From: Solirubrobacterales bacterium
GTDB taxonomy: Bacteria; Actinomycetota; Thermoleophilia; Solirubrobacterales; Solirubrobacteraceae
DNA length: 9,510 nt
Direction of reading: 5' to 3'
Assembly: GCA_027314825.1 (NCBI GenBank)
Contig: DAHVAB010000070.1
Location: 1 to 9,510, forward strand
Shown: piece after piece, positions 1 to 6,499 of the stretch
Numbering within the stretch: position 1 is the stretch's first letter
Layout of the letters: the number at the start of each line of letters is the position of its first letter
Notes under the pieces: generated by a model
Seen by the model: the letters and a program-made list of their open reading frames with translations, nothing else
What the model was told of the DNA's origin: nothing
Database searches by the model: none
Position numbers and translations under genes: made by a program

Positions 1-2202
1 GGTTTCCTTCCTCTGTTGGTTCTTGTCGTCGATGGGCTTGCGAATCGTGATGCGGTCTGCGATCTCTCTGATGTCGGCTTGGCCTAGCGGCAGCAGGAGA
101 GCCGCGCCAAGGCGCGGGCCGAGTCGTGTGCTTGACGGTGAGCCGGCGAGCAGGTCGCGCGGAGTGAGAATCACCGGCTGCCCGGACGTTCGCAGCCTGA
201 GAACGGCATCAACGACTACGGGTGTGATCGCGTTGGCGGCAAGACGCGCGGCCCATCCGGGGCGTGGACCGAGCATGTCCTTCGACTCTTGCGGGAGCCC
301 TCTGAGCCGGTGCCCCATCCAGGCGATCGCGAGAACGTCGAAGATCGGAGAGACCGCATCCGGCGTTGCGCGCGCGAACTCGAGCGGCGGCTGAGCGCGG
401 TGGTCCAGCAGCGCCAAGCCATAGACCAGACGGAGGATGCGCCGCTCATCGAGCTGATCGGCGACTAGCAGTCGGGCCGTTCGAATGTCGCATTGCACGC
501 CGTAGTCGAATTCGACGCGCTGTCTCGCATTCTTGTCGGCGGCTGCGGTCACTCGCGCTTCGGCGCTCCCATTTTCATCGCCGCTCGTCAGCGCTTCAGC
601 TCGGGCGGCGTCAAGATGACGCCGGGCATGGATCGCGGCGAGCATCTGTATCGGCCCGCCTGCGTGAACGGCATGACGGCGCCCGCCGTCGAACTTGGAC
701 CCAGCGTTCTCGGTTCCGTGGAGGTAGTCGCGCAACGCCGGTGACCTGGGCTTGGCGTCGTGCATGGACGCGATCGACACCGCGACGGCGAACTCCGGTG
801 TGCCGTCGCTAGCCGCATCGATCCACGGGGCTGCGTTCGCGCGTCGCAGGGGAAGCATGCCGGCGGCCTCCGCAGTTGATGCGGAGCACGCGAACGCGTG
901 CTCGACGGCGCCCATCGCCTCCAGCATCGCGCAGGCGTCGTTGGGATCGCCGCGGGAGGCGAGCGCGAAGCTGCTGCGCTCCAAGCGCCGGATTGCGATC
1001 GCGATCTCGCGCGGGCAGGTATCTGCCTTGCCGAAGCGCAGCACGCTGGTCAGCCAACGGTCGACCGATTGGATGGCTGCTGCGCCCGGACGCTCCGATA
1101 CCGAGACCTTCCCAGCCGGGACGGCGAGACTCGACTGGCCGGCGCGCTCGAGAATCGCGTAGCGCTCGAACCCATCTATGCCTCTAGCGACGCCGAGCGC
1201 TCCGGCGGCGCGCGCGAAGTCAAGACCGGTTCTCGCCTGGCGTCGAGCGCCGCCGCGGCCAACTTGGGCACGCGACTCGCGAGCGAGCATGGCAACCTCC
1301 GCGGCGGTTGCCCACCGCGACCCTAGAGGCAACCACAACTCCGCTCTGCCGGACTCGCCGCTGACGGCGGACCCGTAGCCGGCGGCCGTGGAGTACACGG
1401 TGAAGGGTGCGACGAGCGCGCCGCCAAGTGCGCTGCCATGCCTGCGAGCGGCGCCTGCCACGAGCAGCGTGGTGCCCTCGACCGCGAGTATGAGATCCCA
1501 CGGGTTGCCAAGACTGTCTGCTTCTCCGTAGGGCGAGTTGGTGGGTGACGAATCGCGGCTGAAATGGCCGAGGCTCAGCTTCCTTTGAAGGCCAGTCACG
1601 CCGCCTTCCAGGGCTGCTGACAGCGAGGAGAGCGAGCCGTCCCGGCTGCTGGAGAGAAGACACCGGACGATCGCCTGCGCATAGTTGTTCGAGAAGTCGT
1701 AGCGGCCGTCATTGCCGCCTGAGCCAAGCAGCGGCGGGTAGGAGACCTTCTCGCCCGTGACGATGATCGCCGCATCGAGCCATGGCAGTGCCTCGTCCGG
1801 CAGCTTGCGGCGCAGCTCGCGGACGAGAGGAAGCTTCTGCACGGTCGAGGGCTTGTCCACGATGCCGATGTGGCTGAGCGCTTCGCGGGCGGTGCGGATC
1901 GTGCGCCGGTCGGCGGCGAACCGAGGCTCCGTCGTCTGTTCGAGCGCGAGGATCGCATCCTTGCGGTCGTTTGGATGAAAGCCGCTGCCTCCGTTCCATG
2001 GTGAGACAACCGGTGAGGGGGCGTAGCGGTCGAGCATGAACGCCGCAAGCTCGTCGCAGGTGAGCTCAGTGCGAAGCTCGAAGACACCGCCACTCCACCG
2101 TCCACGCGTAGATGGGTCGGCTTGCGTGCTGATGACGCGCAACAGCCCGAGCGCCTTCAGGTAGCCGATCAGCGGACGCGAGCGGCAGCCGCTGAGACGC
2201 AT
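1..2202 (-). CDS. csx17: Csx17 (Cas8u2), type I-G/I-U CRISPR large subunit, 3' end cut off by window
   Basis: Open frame of 734 codons with no stop before the window edge, found by reading the reverse strand from the ATG at 2202. Csx17 is taken to be the Cas8-like large subunit of the type I-G (I-U, Dpsyc) effector that binds crRNA and target DNA in the cytoplasm. Family hallmarks in order: an N-terminal GCRSRPLIGYLKALGLLR block (residues 5-22), YAPSPVVSPWNGGSGF (60-75), YPPLLGSGGNDGRYDFSNNY (155-174), NPWDLILAVEG (233-243) and a GVARGIDGFERYAILERA block (337-354). The start lies one base after the cas3 stop (TGA-T-ATG). The only purine-rich site (GGAGG, 2219-2223) is about 16 bases away, so translation is probably coupled to cas3. 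The basic, Lys/Gln-rich last residues suggest the true C-terminus is close. The order cas3-csx17 matches the Geobacter-type locus, so csb1 is expected next, outside the window. Identity is secure from motifs; function is by family. Confidence 0.93.
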   Translation of the reverse strand, partial: MRLSGCRSRPLIGYLKALGLLRVISTQADPSTRGRWSGGVFELRTELTCDELAAFMLDRYAPSPVVSPWNGGSGFHPNDRKDAILALEQTTEPRFAADRRTIRTAREALSHIGIVDKPSTVQKLPLVRELRRKLPDEALPWLDAAIIVTGEKVSYPPLLGSGGNDGRYDFSNNYAQAIVRCLLSSSRDGSLSSLSAALEGGVTGLQRKLSLGHFSRDSSPTNSPYGEADSLGNPWDLILAVEGTTLLVAGAARRHGSALGGALVAPFTVYSTAAGYGSAVSGESGRAELWLPLGSRWATAAEVAMLARESRAQVGRGGARRQARTGLDFARAAGALGVARGIDGFERYAILERAGQSSLAVPAGKVSVSERPGAAAIQSVDRWLTSVLRFGKADTCPREIAIAIRRLERSSFALASRGDPNDACAMLEAMGAVEHAFACSASTAEAAGMLPLRRANAAPWIDAASDGTPEFAVAVSIASMHDAKPRSPALRDYLHGTENAGSKFDGGRRHAVHAGGPIQMLAAIHARRHLDAARAEALTSGDENGSAEARVTAAADKNARQRVEFDYGVQCDIRTARLLVADQLDERRILRLVYGLALLDHRAQPPLEFARATPDAVSPIFDVLAIAWMGHRLRGLPQESKDMLGPRPGWAARLAANAITPVVVDAVLRLRTSGQPVILTPRDLLAGSPSSTRLGPRLGAALLLPLGQADIREIADRITIRKPIDDKNQQRKET

Positions 2203-2203
2203 A

Positions 2204-4609
2204 TCAGGCACCGCTCGCCCTCCAATCTGCAATTCGCAGCAGCGCCTCGAGGAAGCCGATGCGAAATGGGCCCAGCTCCGGGTCGTCGCGTAGACGCACG
2301 GCGAGGTTGGTCCACGAGTCGTCGGCTCCGAGCTCCATGGGCGACAGGGAGAGCGTGACGGCCGGCAGATCGCCGATCGGTGTCTGCAGGGCTGGCAGCA
2401 CATCGCCGTCGACTACGCCGAGCGCGAAGCCGGCTCCGCTGGCCGCGTCCGCCGGCCGCCTCTCGTCAGGCGCGGGCCGGATGGACATCCTTACCTTGCC
2501 GTGGTGTGCCGCGGCGAGGTATGCGATCAGATCGCGGGAGTGCGCCGGGACGGCGCCGTCCAGGCGCCTTATCGCCAGCGCGCTCGCGAGCTCGTGGCGA
2601 AAGTAGTCGCGGTCGTATTTGATCCTGCCTTGCGTGCCGCTCTTTGCCCACACCGTGCCGTCGTCGGCGCCCGGCCCTCGACCGATTGCGGTGCGTACAC
2701 CATTTTGGAAGACGGGATGCGCCTTGCCGATATCGTGCAAAGCGGCGGCGTCTCGCAGCACCTCACGCCATTGGGCGAGCGTAAGCACAGCCGAGAGCCG
2801 TTCAGCCTCGTTTGCGACGTCGCTGAGGTGGGAGAGCAGGTCTTGCTGCGCGGCGGACTCGACGCCGAAGTCTGACGCGATGCCCTCCGGTTGCGCCTTC
2901 TCTCTGAGCGGTATGACCTCCACCGCAGCCTTGGCCTTGACATCCCAGCCGGTCTCCGGGTCATATCCACCGTCGGCGGCGCGCAACATCACGGTTGCAC
3001 CCGGCGACACATCGTTGGCCGCCCGTCTGATCCACCTGCCGTCGACGTGGTCGAATGTCCAGCGCGCTCGCCTGCCGAGGCTCCCGAGAGGAACCTGCAC
3101 GAGCTCGTCGCGCTCGGGTGCGAACCGATCTTCGATCTCGCCGGTGTGAGGAACGTCCCGGAAGAGCACGGCTACGCTGCGCTGGTCGTCATCCCTGATG
3201 AACGGCGCGACGTCGATGTCCATGCCCGACAGGTCGGGCGTGGTGTCAAATAGGTCGAGAAGGTCGCGCCTCCTCAGGACGGCGGGATCGTCTGGGGTCT
3301 CGTCTACTGCGACCTGCTCAAGAGCTGCGGGGGAGAGTGACTGGCCCACTCTCTCCAGCAGCGCTGCCCGGGCGCGTTCGACGTCCTCCGGTTCGTATGG
3401 AGCAGCGGCCTTGCTCCCCGCTGCCCCATCTTGGAGTGGTCCCTTGTCCAGCCACAGAATCGTTGCCTGCTGATGCTCGCCTTCGCGATTGCAGCGACCA
3501 AGCCGCTGCACGATCGAGGAGAAGGGCGCGGTCTCTGTGATCAGCGTGCGCGCCGACATGTCCACGCCGGCCTCCACGACCTGGGTCGCGACCACGATCA
3601 TGCCGCCGTCCGCGTCAGGGTCATCCAACGCCCTCCGCATGTGCTTCTGACGCTCCAGCGGGCGGAAGCGCGAATGCAGCAGGACGTTCCCGCTCGACCG
3701 CAGGCGGCGCAGCTCCCTGTAGGCGGCCTGGGCCAAATCAACTGTGTTGAGCACCACGAGGGTGCGCGTGCCCTCGACGTGGTGCGCAATCGCCGTCCTG
3801 GCGATTGCGGCGGCCAGGTCGCCCGCAGCGTGCCCGGCCAGGTCGACTCGTTGAAGCGTCTTCCGGGCTTCAAGGCGTTGCTTCAGTGCTCCAGAGCGGT
3901 CCTCGCCCGGCAGCGCCAAGCTGTGGCCCAGTGTGGGATGGTCGATCGTCGTTAGCGCGTCCTCGTCAATCGTGGCAGAGACCCATACCGTCTCGCAGGG
4001 CAGCATCGTCCCCAGTGATGCGCGCAGACCGTGAAGCTGCGCGGAGGTCGCCCGCGCTGACCCCATCAGCTGCACCTCGTCGAAGATCCAGCGGCAGTCG
4101 TTGTGAAGGAGCCCGAATGGCACGGGCCACATGAACCTGCTCGTCGCATATCCCCGGTTCAGGGCTCGTGACAGCAGCATGTCGATCGTCCCGATCAGAA
4201 TCTGGCTGCGTTCCGGCCACATCTGCCAGTTGCGAAGCTCCGCTCGATCTGTCCCACCCATCAGCGTGCAGATCGGAAGCTCCTCGGCGTTGAGCTTGAG
4301 CTTTTCGCGTATGCCGCGGGCCACTTCCTCTGTCTGCTCGACAAGGGTCCGCATCGGCAGCGCATAGACAAGTCGCCTGGGGCCGCGGCTGTGGACGAGG
4401 CGTCCATAGAGCCAGGAGACGATCAACGCTTGGGTCTTGCCTGCGCCGGTGGGCACACTGAGCGTCGCTGGTGGATCGGGCGACTTGCCTAGAGCCCGTT
4501 GATAGCCATACGGCTCGTGCGTCGTGGCAGCACGGAAGAATGCGTCGAAGTCTGTGCTAGGGGGCGCCAAGCGTTCTTCCCCAAGCCGCCGGCGGCGACT
4601 CGATGTCAT
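2204..4609 (-). CDS. cas3: Cas3 helicase-nuclease, type I-G/I-U (HD domain C-terminal)
   Basis: ATP-dependent 3'-5' DNA helicase plus metal-dependent HD nuclease, recruited by Cascade to degrade target DNA. Numbered from the ATG at 4609 (801 aa), SF2 helicase motifs are Walker A PTGAGKT (residues 53-59), DEVQ in place of DEAD/DEAH (177-180), SAT (211-213), TQVVEAGVD (342-350) and QRLGRCNR (368-375). The HD nuclease follows the helicase: H594, the HD pair H625-D626 in ALHDIGKAH, H672 in HELASALA and H702-H703 in AHHGK. Helicase-then-HD order is diagnostic of the I-U/I-G (GSU0051-type) Cas3; most other Cas3 proteins put HD first. The frame also allows a TTG start at 4696 (830 aa). I prefer the ATG because the extra 29 residues look non-conserved and homology should begin near DFDAFFRAA, 20 residues after it. 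No good Shine-Dalgarno precedes either start. It is first in the operon and divergent from the toxin-antitoxin pair. No key residue is missing. Confidence 0.95.
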   Translation of the reverse strand: MTSSRRRRLGEERLAPPSTDFDAFFRAATTHEPYGYQRALGKSPDPPATLSVPTGAGKTQALIVSWLYGRLVHSRGPRRLVYALPMRTLVEQTEEVARGIREKLKLNAEELPICTLMGGTDRAELRNWQMWPERSQILIGTIDMLLSRALNRGYATSRFMWPVPFGLLHNDCRWIFDEVQLMGSARATSAQLHGLRASLGTMLPCETVWVSATIDEDALTTIDHPTLGHSLALPGEDRSGALKQRLEARKTLQRVDLAGHAAGDLAAAIARTAIAHHVEGTRTLVVLNTVDLAQAAYRELRRLRSSGNVLLHSRFRPLERQKHMRRALDDPDADGGMIVVATQVVEAGVDMSARTLITETAPFSSIVQRLGRCNREGEHQQATILWLDKGPLQDGAAGSKAAAPYEPEDVERARAALLERVGQSLSPAALEQVAVDETPDDPAVLRRRDLLDLFDTTPDLSGMDIDVAPFIRDDDQRSVAVLFRDVPHTGEIEDRFAPERDELVQVPLGSLGRRARWTFDHVDGRWIRRAANDVSPGATVMLRAADGGYDPETGWDVKAKAAVEVIPLREKAQPEGIASDFGVESAAQQDLLSHLSDVANEAERLSAVLTLAQWREVLRDAAALHDIGKAHPVFQNGVRTAIGRGPGADDGTVWAKSGTQGRIKYDRDYFRHELASALAIRRLDGAVPAHSRDLIAYLAAAHHGKVRMSIRPAPDERRPADAASGAGFALGVVDGDVLPALQTPIGDLPAVTLSLSPMELGADDSWTNLAVRLRDDPELGPFRIGFLEALLRIADWRASGA

Positions 4610-4896
4610 CTGAAGTGCGACGGGCTGATCGGGGCATGGGGCGGATGGTGAGCAAAGCCGGCTGGCAAGAGTCTCCCACCATGGACGGACAGACAACCGG
4701 CATCGTTCCGAAACTCAGCATGACTACCGCGCTGGGGCCTCCGGCGATCCAGGCGAACGGGAGATTGCAACGGAGCCCGAGCGGATATCTCGGGAGGGGT
4801 CACTCGTGGTCTGGCTGCAACTCATGCGAGCACGCTTCAACGGAGCGGCGCGGCGACGTCGCGACTGGCGTGCGTGATACCATCGTTTAGCAACGC

Positions 4897-4905
4897 ATAC
4901 TATCA
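4897..4905 (-). promoter_or_regulatory. Candidate extended -10 promoter facing cas3
   Basis: Read on the minus strand these bases are TGATAGTAT, again TGnTAnnnT, differing at one base from the plus-strand element of the toxin promoter. It points toward cas3 and would start transcription near 4890, giving a leader of roughly 280 bases before the ATG at 4609. The match arises partly because the two elements are arms of one inverted repeat, so one of them may be fortuitous. Confidence 0.4.
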
Positions 4906-4913
4906 CCAAGTAT

Positions 4914-4922
4914 TGATAGCAT
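4914..4922 (+). promoter_or_regulatory. Extended -10 promoter for the toxin-antitoxin genes
   Basis: TGATAGCAT fits the extended -10 form TGnTAnnnT, with the hexamer TAGCAT at 4917-4922. The toxin ATG begins four bases later (4927), so transcription would start at or beside the ATG and the message would be leaderless or nearly so. A GTG at 4930 could serve if transcription starts slightly downstream. No good -35 hexamer is seen, which is normal for extended -10 promoters. Confidence 0.5.
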
Positions 4923-4926
4923 ACCG

Positions 4927-5178
4927 ATGGTGACGACGGTGCCTCCGCCGAGAGTCCCGTCGGCCTTTCCGGCGCTGCGCTCCGTCAGGCCAAAGACACC
5001 TTTTCCCGGTGGCCTGCGCAAGCGCTGGAGAGACGCCGAGGGCCGCATCTACGAGTGGGACTACATGCACGGTGCGGTCGAGATGTATGACGCCCAAGGG
5101 CGGCATCTCGGTGAGTTCGATTCGGCGACGGGCGAGCAGCTCAAGCAAGCAAGCTCGTTGCGTACAATCAAGCCATGA
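4927..5178 (+). CDS. Free-standing colicin E3-type 16S rRNA ribonuclease toxin
   Basis: An 83-residue protein that is almost entirely the cytotoxic domain of colicin E3/pyocin-type rRNases, which cut 16S rRNA in the decoding A site and stop translation. Residues 1-30 are Pro-rich. Residues 33-83 align with the C-terminus of colicin E3 (from memory): RIYEWDYMHGAVEMY matches YSWDYQHGELEGY, then RHLGEFD, then TGEQLK. The catalytic set is complete: D45, H48, E52 and R79, equivalent to E3 D510, H513, E517 and R545, with one residue deleted in the loop between. There is no receptor, translocation or secretion part and no signal peptide, so it is not a bacteriocin; it should act inside the producing cell as a toxin held by its partner. 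It is net basic. Its stop overlaps the next ATG (ATGA). The ATG start sits four bases after an extended -10. Confidence 0.88.
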   Translation: MVTTVPPPRVPSAFPALRSVRPKTPFPGGLRKRWRDAEGRIYEWDYMHGAVEMYDAQGRHLGEFDSATGEQLKQASSLRTIKP

Positions 5179-5441
5179 CGTGGACGATACGCGCCTACGG
5201 TGACGACGACGAGCTGGCCGCCGAGCGGCCGCTGGGCGCCTTGACCGCAGGAGAGCTCGAGGGCCGCCTTGGCTTCCCGCCGACGAAGCTCGGCTCGACA
5301 CCGCTCGACCCCTCAAGCCTCGCTGCCCTCGCCGACATGCTCGATGCGCCGGTCGACGCGAGACTTCACGTCTTCTTGGAGTTCGACGCCGACCCACACG
5401 CCGCGGTGCGAGCATCGTCGCGACTTCGCGCGTCGGCGTAG
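5175..5441 (+). CDS. Putative antitoxin/immunity protein of the E3-type toxin
   Basis: An 88-residue acidic protein (about 14 Asp/Glu to 8 Lys/Arg) that begins within the toxin stop codon (ATGA, 4-base overlap) and has no ribosome site of its own, so its synthesis is coupled to the toxin. Pattern: MTWTIRAY at the N-terminus (likely a beta strand), an acidic GDDDE turn, a helix-like TAGELEGRLG, and a C-terminal LHVFLEFDADP strand, followed by a basic Ala/Ser/Arg tail. It does not resemble the colicin E3 immunity protein in sequence. The layout recalls small DUF7683-type proteins found beside E3-like cytotoxins, a recollection I hold loosely. The role as antitoxin is inferred from operon position, overlap and opposite charge. 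It shows no DNA-binding motif, so repression of the promoter, if any, would need another surface or protein. Confidence 0.7.
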   Translation: MTWTIRAYGDDDELAAERPLGALTAGELEGRLGFPPTKLGSTPLDPSSLAALADMLDAPVDARLHVFLEFDADPHAAVRASSRLRASA

Positions 5442-5565
5442 CTGCACAGGGGGTCGAGGGGATGAGCCGGGTCGCCGCCCGCGCGATACGAGCGAGCCGG
5501 GCCATCCGTCGTCCCGGACCCCGCGCCAGCGGCTGACGAGGCCGGCAAAGGCCACCACTCTGCGG

Positions 5566-5574
5566 TGGTATAGT
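5566..5574 (+). promoter_or_regulatory. Extended -10 promoter for the leader ORF-glutaredoxin-DUF302 operon
   Basis: TGGTATAGT, an extended -10 with a near-consensus hexamer TATAGT (5569-5574), followed by six bases and then ATG at 5581. Transcription would start at the ATG, so the first ORF is predicted leaderless. A small inverted repeat, CCACC (5552-5556) with GGTGG (5564-5568), lies immediately upstream and overlaps the TG of the element; it may be an operator. Confidence 0.6.
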
Positions 5575-5580
5575 TGTGGT

Positions 5581-5703
5581 ATGCCGCGTGTCAGCCGCCG
5601 CCCCGATCCGCAGCGAGTACGGATGCCGGCGCCGCGCGCCAGTGCACACTGGAGCATGTGCAGGCAGACGGTACGCGGAGCGAGCAGACGAGTGGGCACG
5701 TGA
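5581..5703 (+). CDS. Leaderless 40-codon upstream ORF coupled to the glutaredoxin-like gene
   Basis: A 40-residue Arg/Pro-rich frame starting with the ATG that lies exactly six bases after the TATAGT hexamer and ending in TGA at 5701-5703. Its stop overlaps the GTG start of the next gene (GTGA, 5700-5703). I recognise no family. The composition (many Arg, one Cys, two Trp/His residues near the middle) is what a GC-rich non-coding frame would also give, so the peptide itself may be unimportant. Its likely job is to bring ribosomes to the downstream GTG, which lacks a Shine-Dalgarno sequence. The alternative is that the ATG is used only by chance and the glutaredoxin gene starts upstream in its own frame. 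Confidence 0.45.
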   Translation: MPRVSRRPDPQRVRMPAPRASAHWSMCRQTVRGASRRVGT

Positions 5704-6020
5704 TCGAGCTCTGGCAGACCGAGTGGTGCCCGGCTTCCCACCGTGTGCGCCAGCGGCTCACGGAGCTGGGCCTGGATTGCCTGATCCATCAGGTTCCGGT
5801 GCAGGCGGATGAGCGCGACGCGTTGGAGGCGATCGCCGGCTGCAGGACGATCCCCGTGCTGCGGCTCGCCGACGGCGCCACGATCGCGGGCGAGGAGTCG
5901 ATCATCGGCTGGCTGGACGCCACATGGCCGGAGCCGCCGGCCGCGGTCGAGCACCGAGAGAAGGCGGGCAGGGCGCTGCAGCGGCTGCTCGCAGAGCATC
6001 GTGAACAGGAGAGAGTATGA
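5700..6020 (+). CDS. Glutaredoxin / GST N-terminal-like thioredoxin-fold protein
   Basis: A 106-residue cytoplasmic protein of thioredoxin fold. Visible: a first strand IELWQTEW, the active-site motif C10-P-A-S13, a helix SHRVRQRLTELGL, the cis-proline loop TIPVL (residues 50-54), and the GST-type G-EES (64-67) that in relatives binds the gamma-glutamyl part of glutathione. The second active-site Cys is replaced by Ser, so a monothiol, glutathione-type or purely binding role is more likely than dithiol exchange. A charged helix of about 25 residues ends the protein. The frame stays open back to an ATG at 5574, but that lies inside the promoter, and the fold begins at the GTG at 5700, which overlaps the leader ORF stop. 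It overlaps the DUF302 gene by ATGA, suggesting joint function. Family is clear; substrate unknown. Confidence 0.75.
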   Translation: MIELWQTEWCPASHRVRQRLTELGLDCLIHQVPVQADERDALEAIAGCRTIPVLRLADGATIAGEESIIGWLDATWPEPPAAVEHREKAGRALQRLLAEHREQERV

Positions 6021-6433
6021 GCGCCAGCACACCCAGCACCGGTTATACGCTCGCGGCGAGGACCGGCGATGACTATGAGACTGCGGTTGGACGGGTCCGC
6101 GAGGAGCTGAAGGCCGACGGCTTCGGAGTGCTCTGCGAGATAGACGTGCAGGCGACGATGAAGGAGAAGCTCGGCGTGGACGGCGATCCGTATGTGATCC
6201 TGGGCGCCTGTAACCCGCCGCTGGCGCACCAGGCGCTGAGCGCGGAGCCGGAGCTGGGCGTGCTGCTGCCGTGCAACGTGGTCGTGTATGTCCGCGACGG
6301 GACCACGCACATCTCCGCGGTCGATGCGCAGCGGATGCTCTCGATCGTCGGCAACGATGCGCTCGGCCCGATCGCCGAGCGGGTGGCGCAGCGGTTGGCC
6401 GCAGTCGTGGAGCGTGCGAGCGCGGTGCGGTAG
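6017..6433 (+). CDS. DUF302 family protein
   Basis: A 138-residue protein with the DUF302 pattern: an N-terminal region ending in GFGVLCEIDVQATMKEKLGV (about residues 35-54), the ILGACNPPLAHQAL signature (61-74) and GVLLPCNVVVY (82-92). The two conserved Cys (in GACNP and LPCNV) are present. The family folds as a small dimeric alpha/beta domain; its biochemical role is not established, although it often sits with redox and sulfur genes. Here it overlaps the glutaredoxin-like gene by ATGA and has a good ribosome site (AGGAG at 6007-6011, 5 bases before the ATG). A shared thiol or redox role is inference from that pairing. Length is normal for the family. It ends 52 bases from the convergent flavodoxin gene. 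Confidence 0.88.
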   Translation: MSASTPSTGYTLAARTGDDYETAVGRVREELKADGFGVLCEIDVQATMKEKLGVDGDPYVILGACNPPLAHQALSAEPELGVLLPCNVVVYVRDGTTHISAVDAQRMLSIVGNDALGPIAERVAQRLAAVVERASAVR

Positions 6434-6499
6434 CGTCGCCGCCGGGCGGCCCTGAGCGTAGCCCCGCGTCGCCGCCGAGTGACCCTCAGCCCCGCGCCG
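6434..6499 (+). repeat. Imperfect 33-base tandem duplication at a convergent gene junction
   Basis: CGTCGCCGCCG starts two units, 6434-6466 and 6467-6499; the first 24 bases of each match at 20 positions. The second unit runs over the stop codon of the minus-strand flavodoxin gene. Short self-complementary pieces occur (CCG...CGG), but no stable hairpin with a T-tract, so it is not called as a terminator. It may be a small slippage duplication. Confidence 0.4.

Larger units (their letters stand above)
4895..4924. repeat. Inverted repeat / candidate operator between cas3 and the toxin
   Basis: Left arm GCATACTATCA (4895-4905) and right arm TGATAGCATAC (4914-4924) pair at 9 of 11 positions, with an 8-base spacer CCAAGTAT (4906-4913). 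The core CTATCA/TGATAG is perfect. A second, outer pair, ACCATCG (4879-4885) and CGATGGT (4925-4931), is nested around it, the latter overlapping the toxin start codon. The arms coincide with -10 elements on both strands, so a protein bound here would block both promoters. Autoregulation by the antitoxin or the toxin-antitoxin complex is a plausible but unproven role. Confidence 0.6.
4610..4926. other. Gene-free divergent intergenic region between cas3 and the toxin
   Basis: These 317 bases hold no convincing gene. The short frames in it (for example one on the minus strand reading from a TTG at 4909) are Arg/Ser-rich and have no ribosome site. The right-hand end (about 4886-4924) is conspicuously AT-rich against the GC-rich surroundings and contains the inverted-repeat promoter pair described separately. 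If cas3 is transcribed from the minus-strand element there, its mRNA would carry an untranslated leader of about 280 bases. No CRISPR repeat pair is seen in the stretch. Confidence 0.6.

Noticed and set aside
1596..2105. Minus-strand 169-codon frame inside csx17
   Set aside because: Ser/Arg-rich shadow; the csx17 frame carries all the family motifs over the same bases.
4610..4696. N-terminal extension of cas3 from a TTG at 4696
   Set aside because: The frame is open, but the 29 extra residues look non-conserved, TTG is rare and no ribosome site precedes it; the ATG at 4609 leaves a normal N-terminus.
4724..4909. Small minus-strand frame of 61 codons upstream of cas3
   Set aside because: Its TTG start would lie upstream of the predicted transcription start, its composition is Arg/Ser-rich, and it matches nothing known to me.
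5497..5517. Terminator hairpin after the antitoxin gene
   Set aside because: The arms are only CCGGG/CCCGG with an 11-base loop and no T-tract; too weak to call.
5574..5699. Longer glutaredoxin-like protein starting at the ATG at 5574
   Set aside because: That ATG overlaps the -10 hexamer, so it would not be in the transcript; the thioredoxin fold begins at the GTG at 5700.
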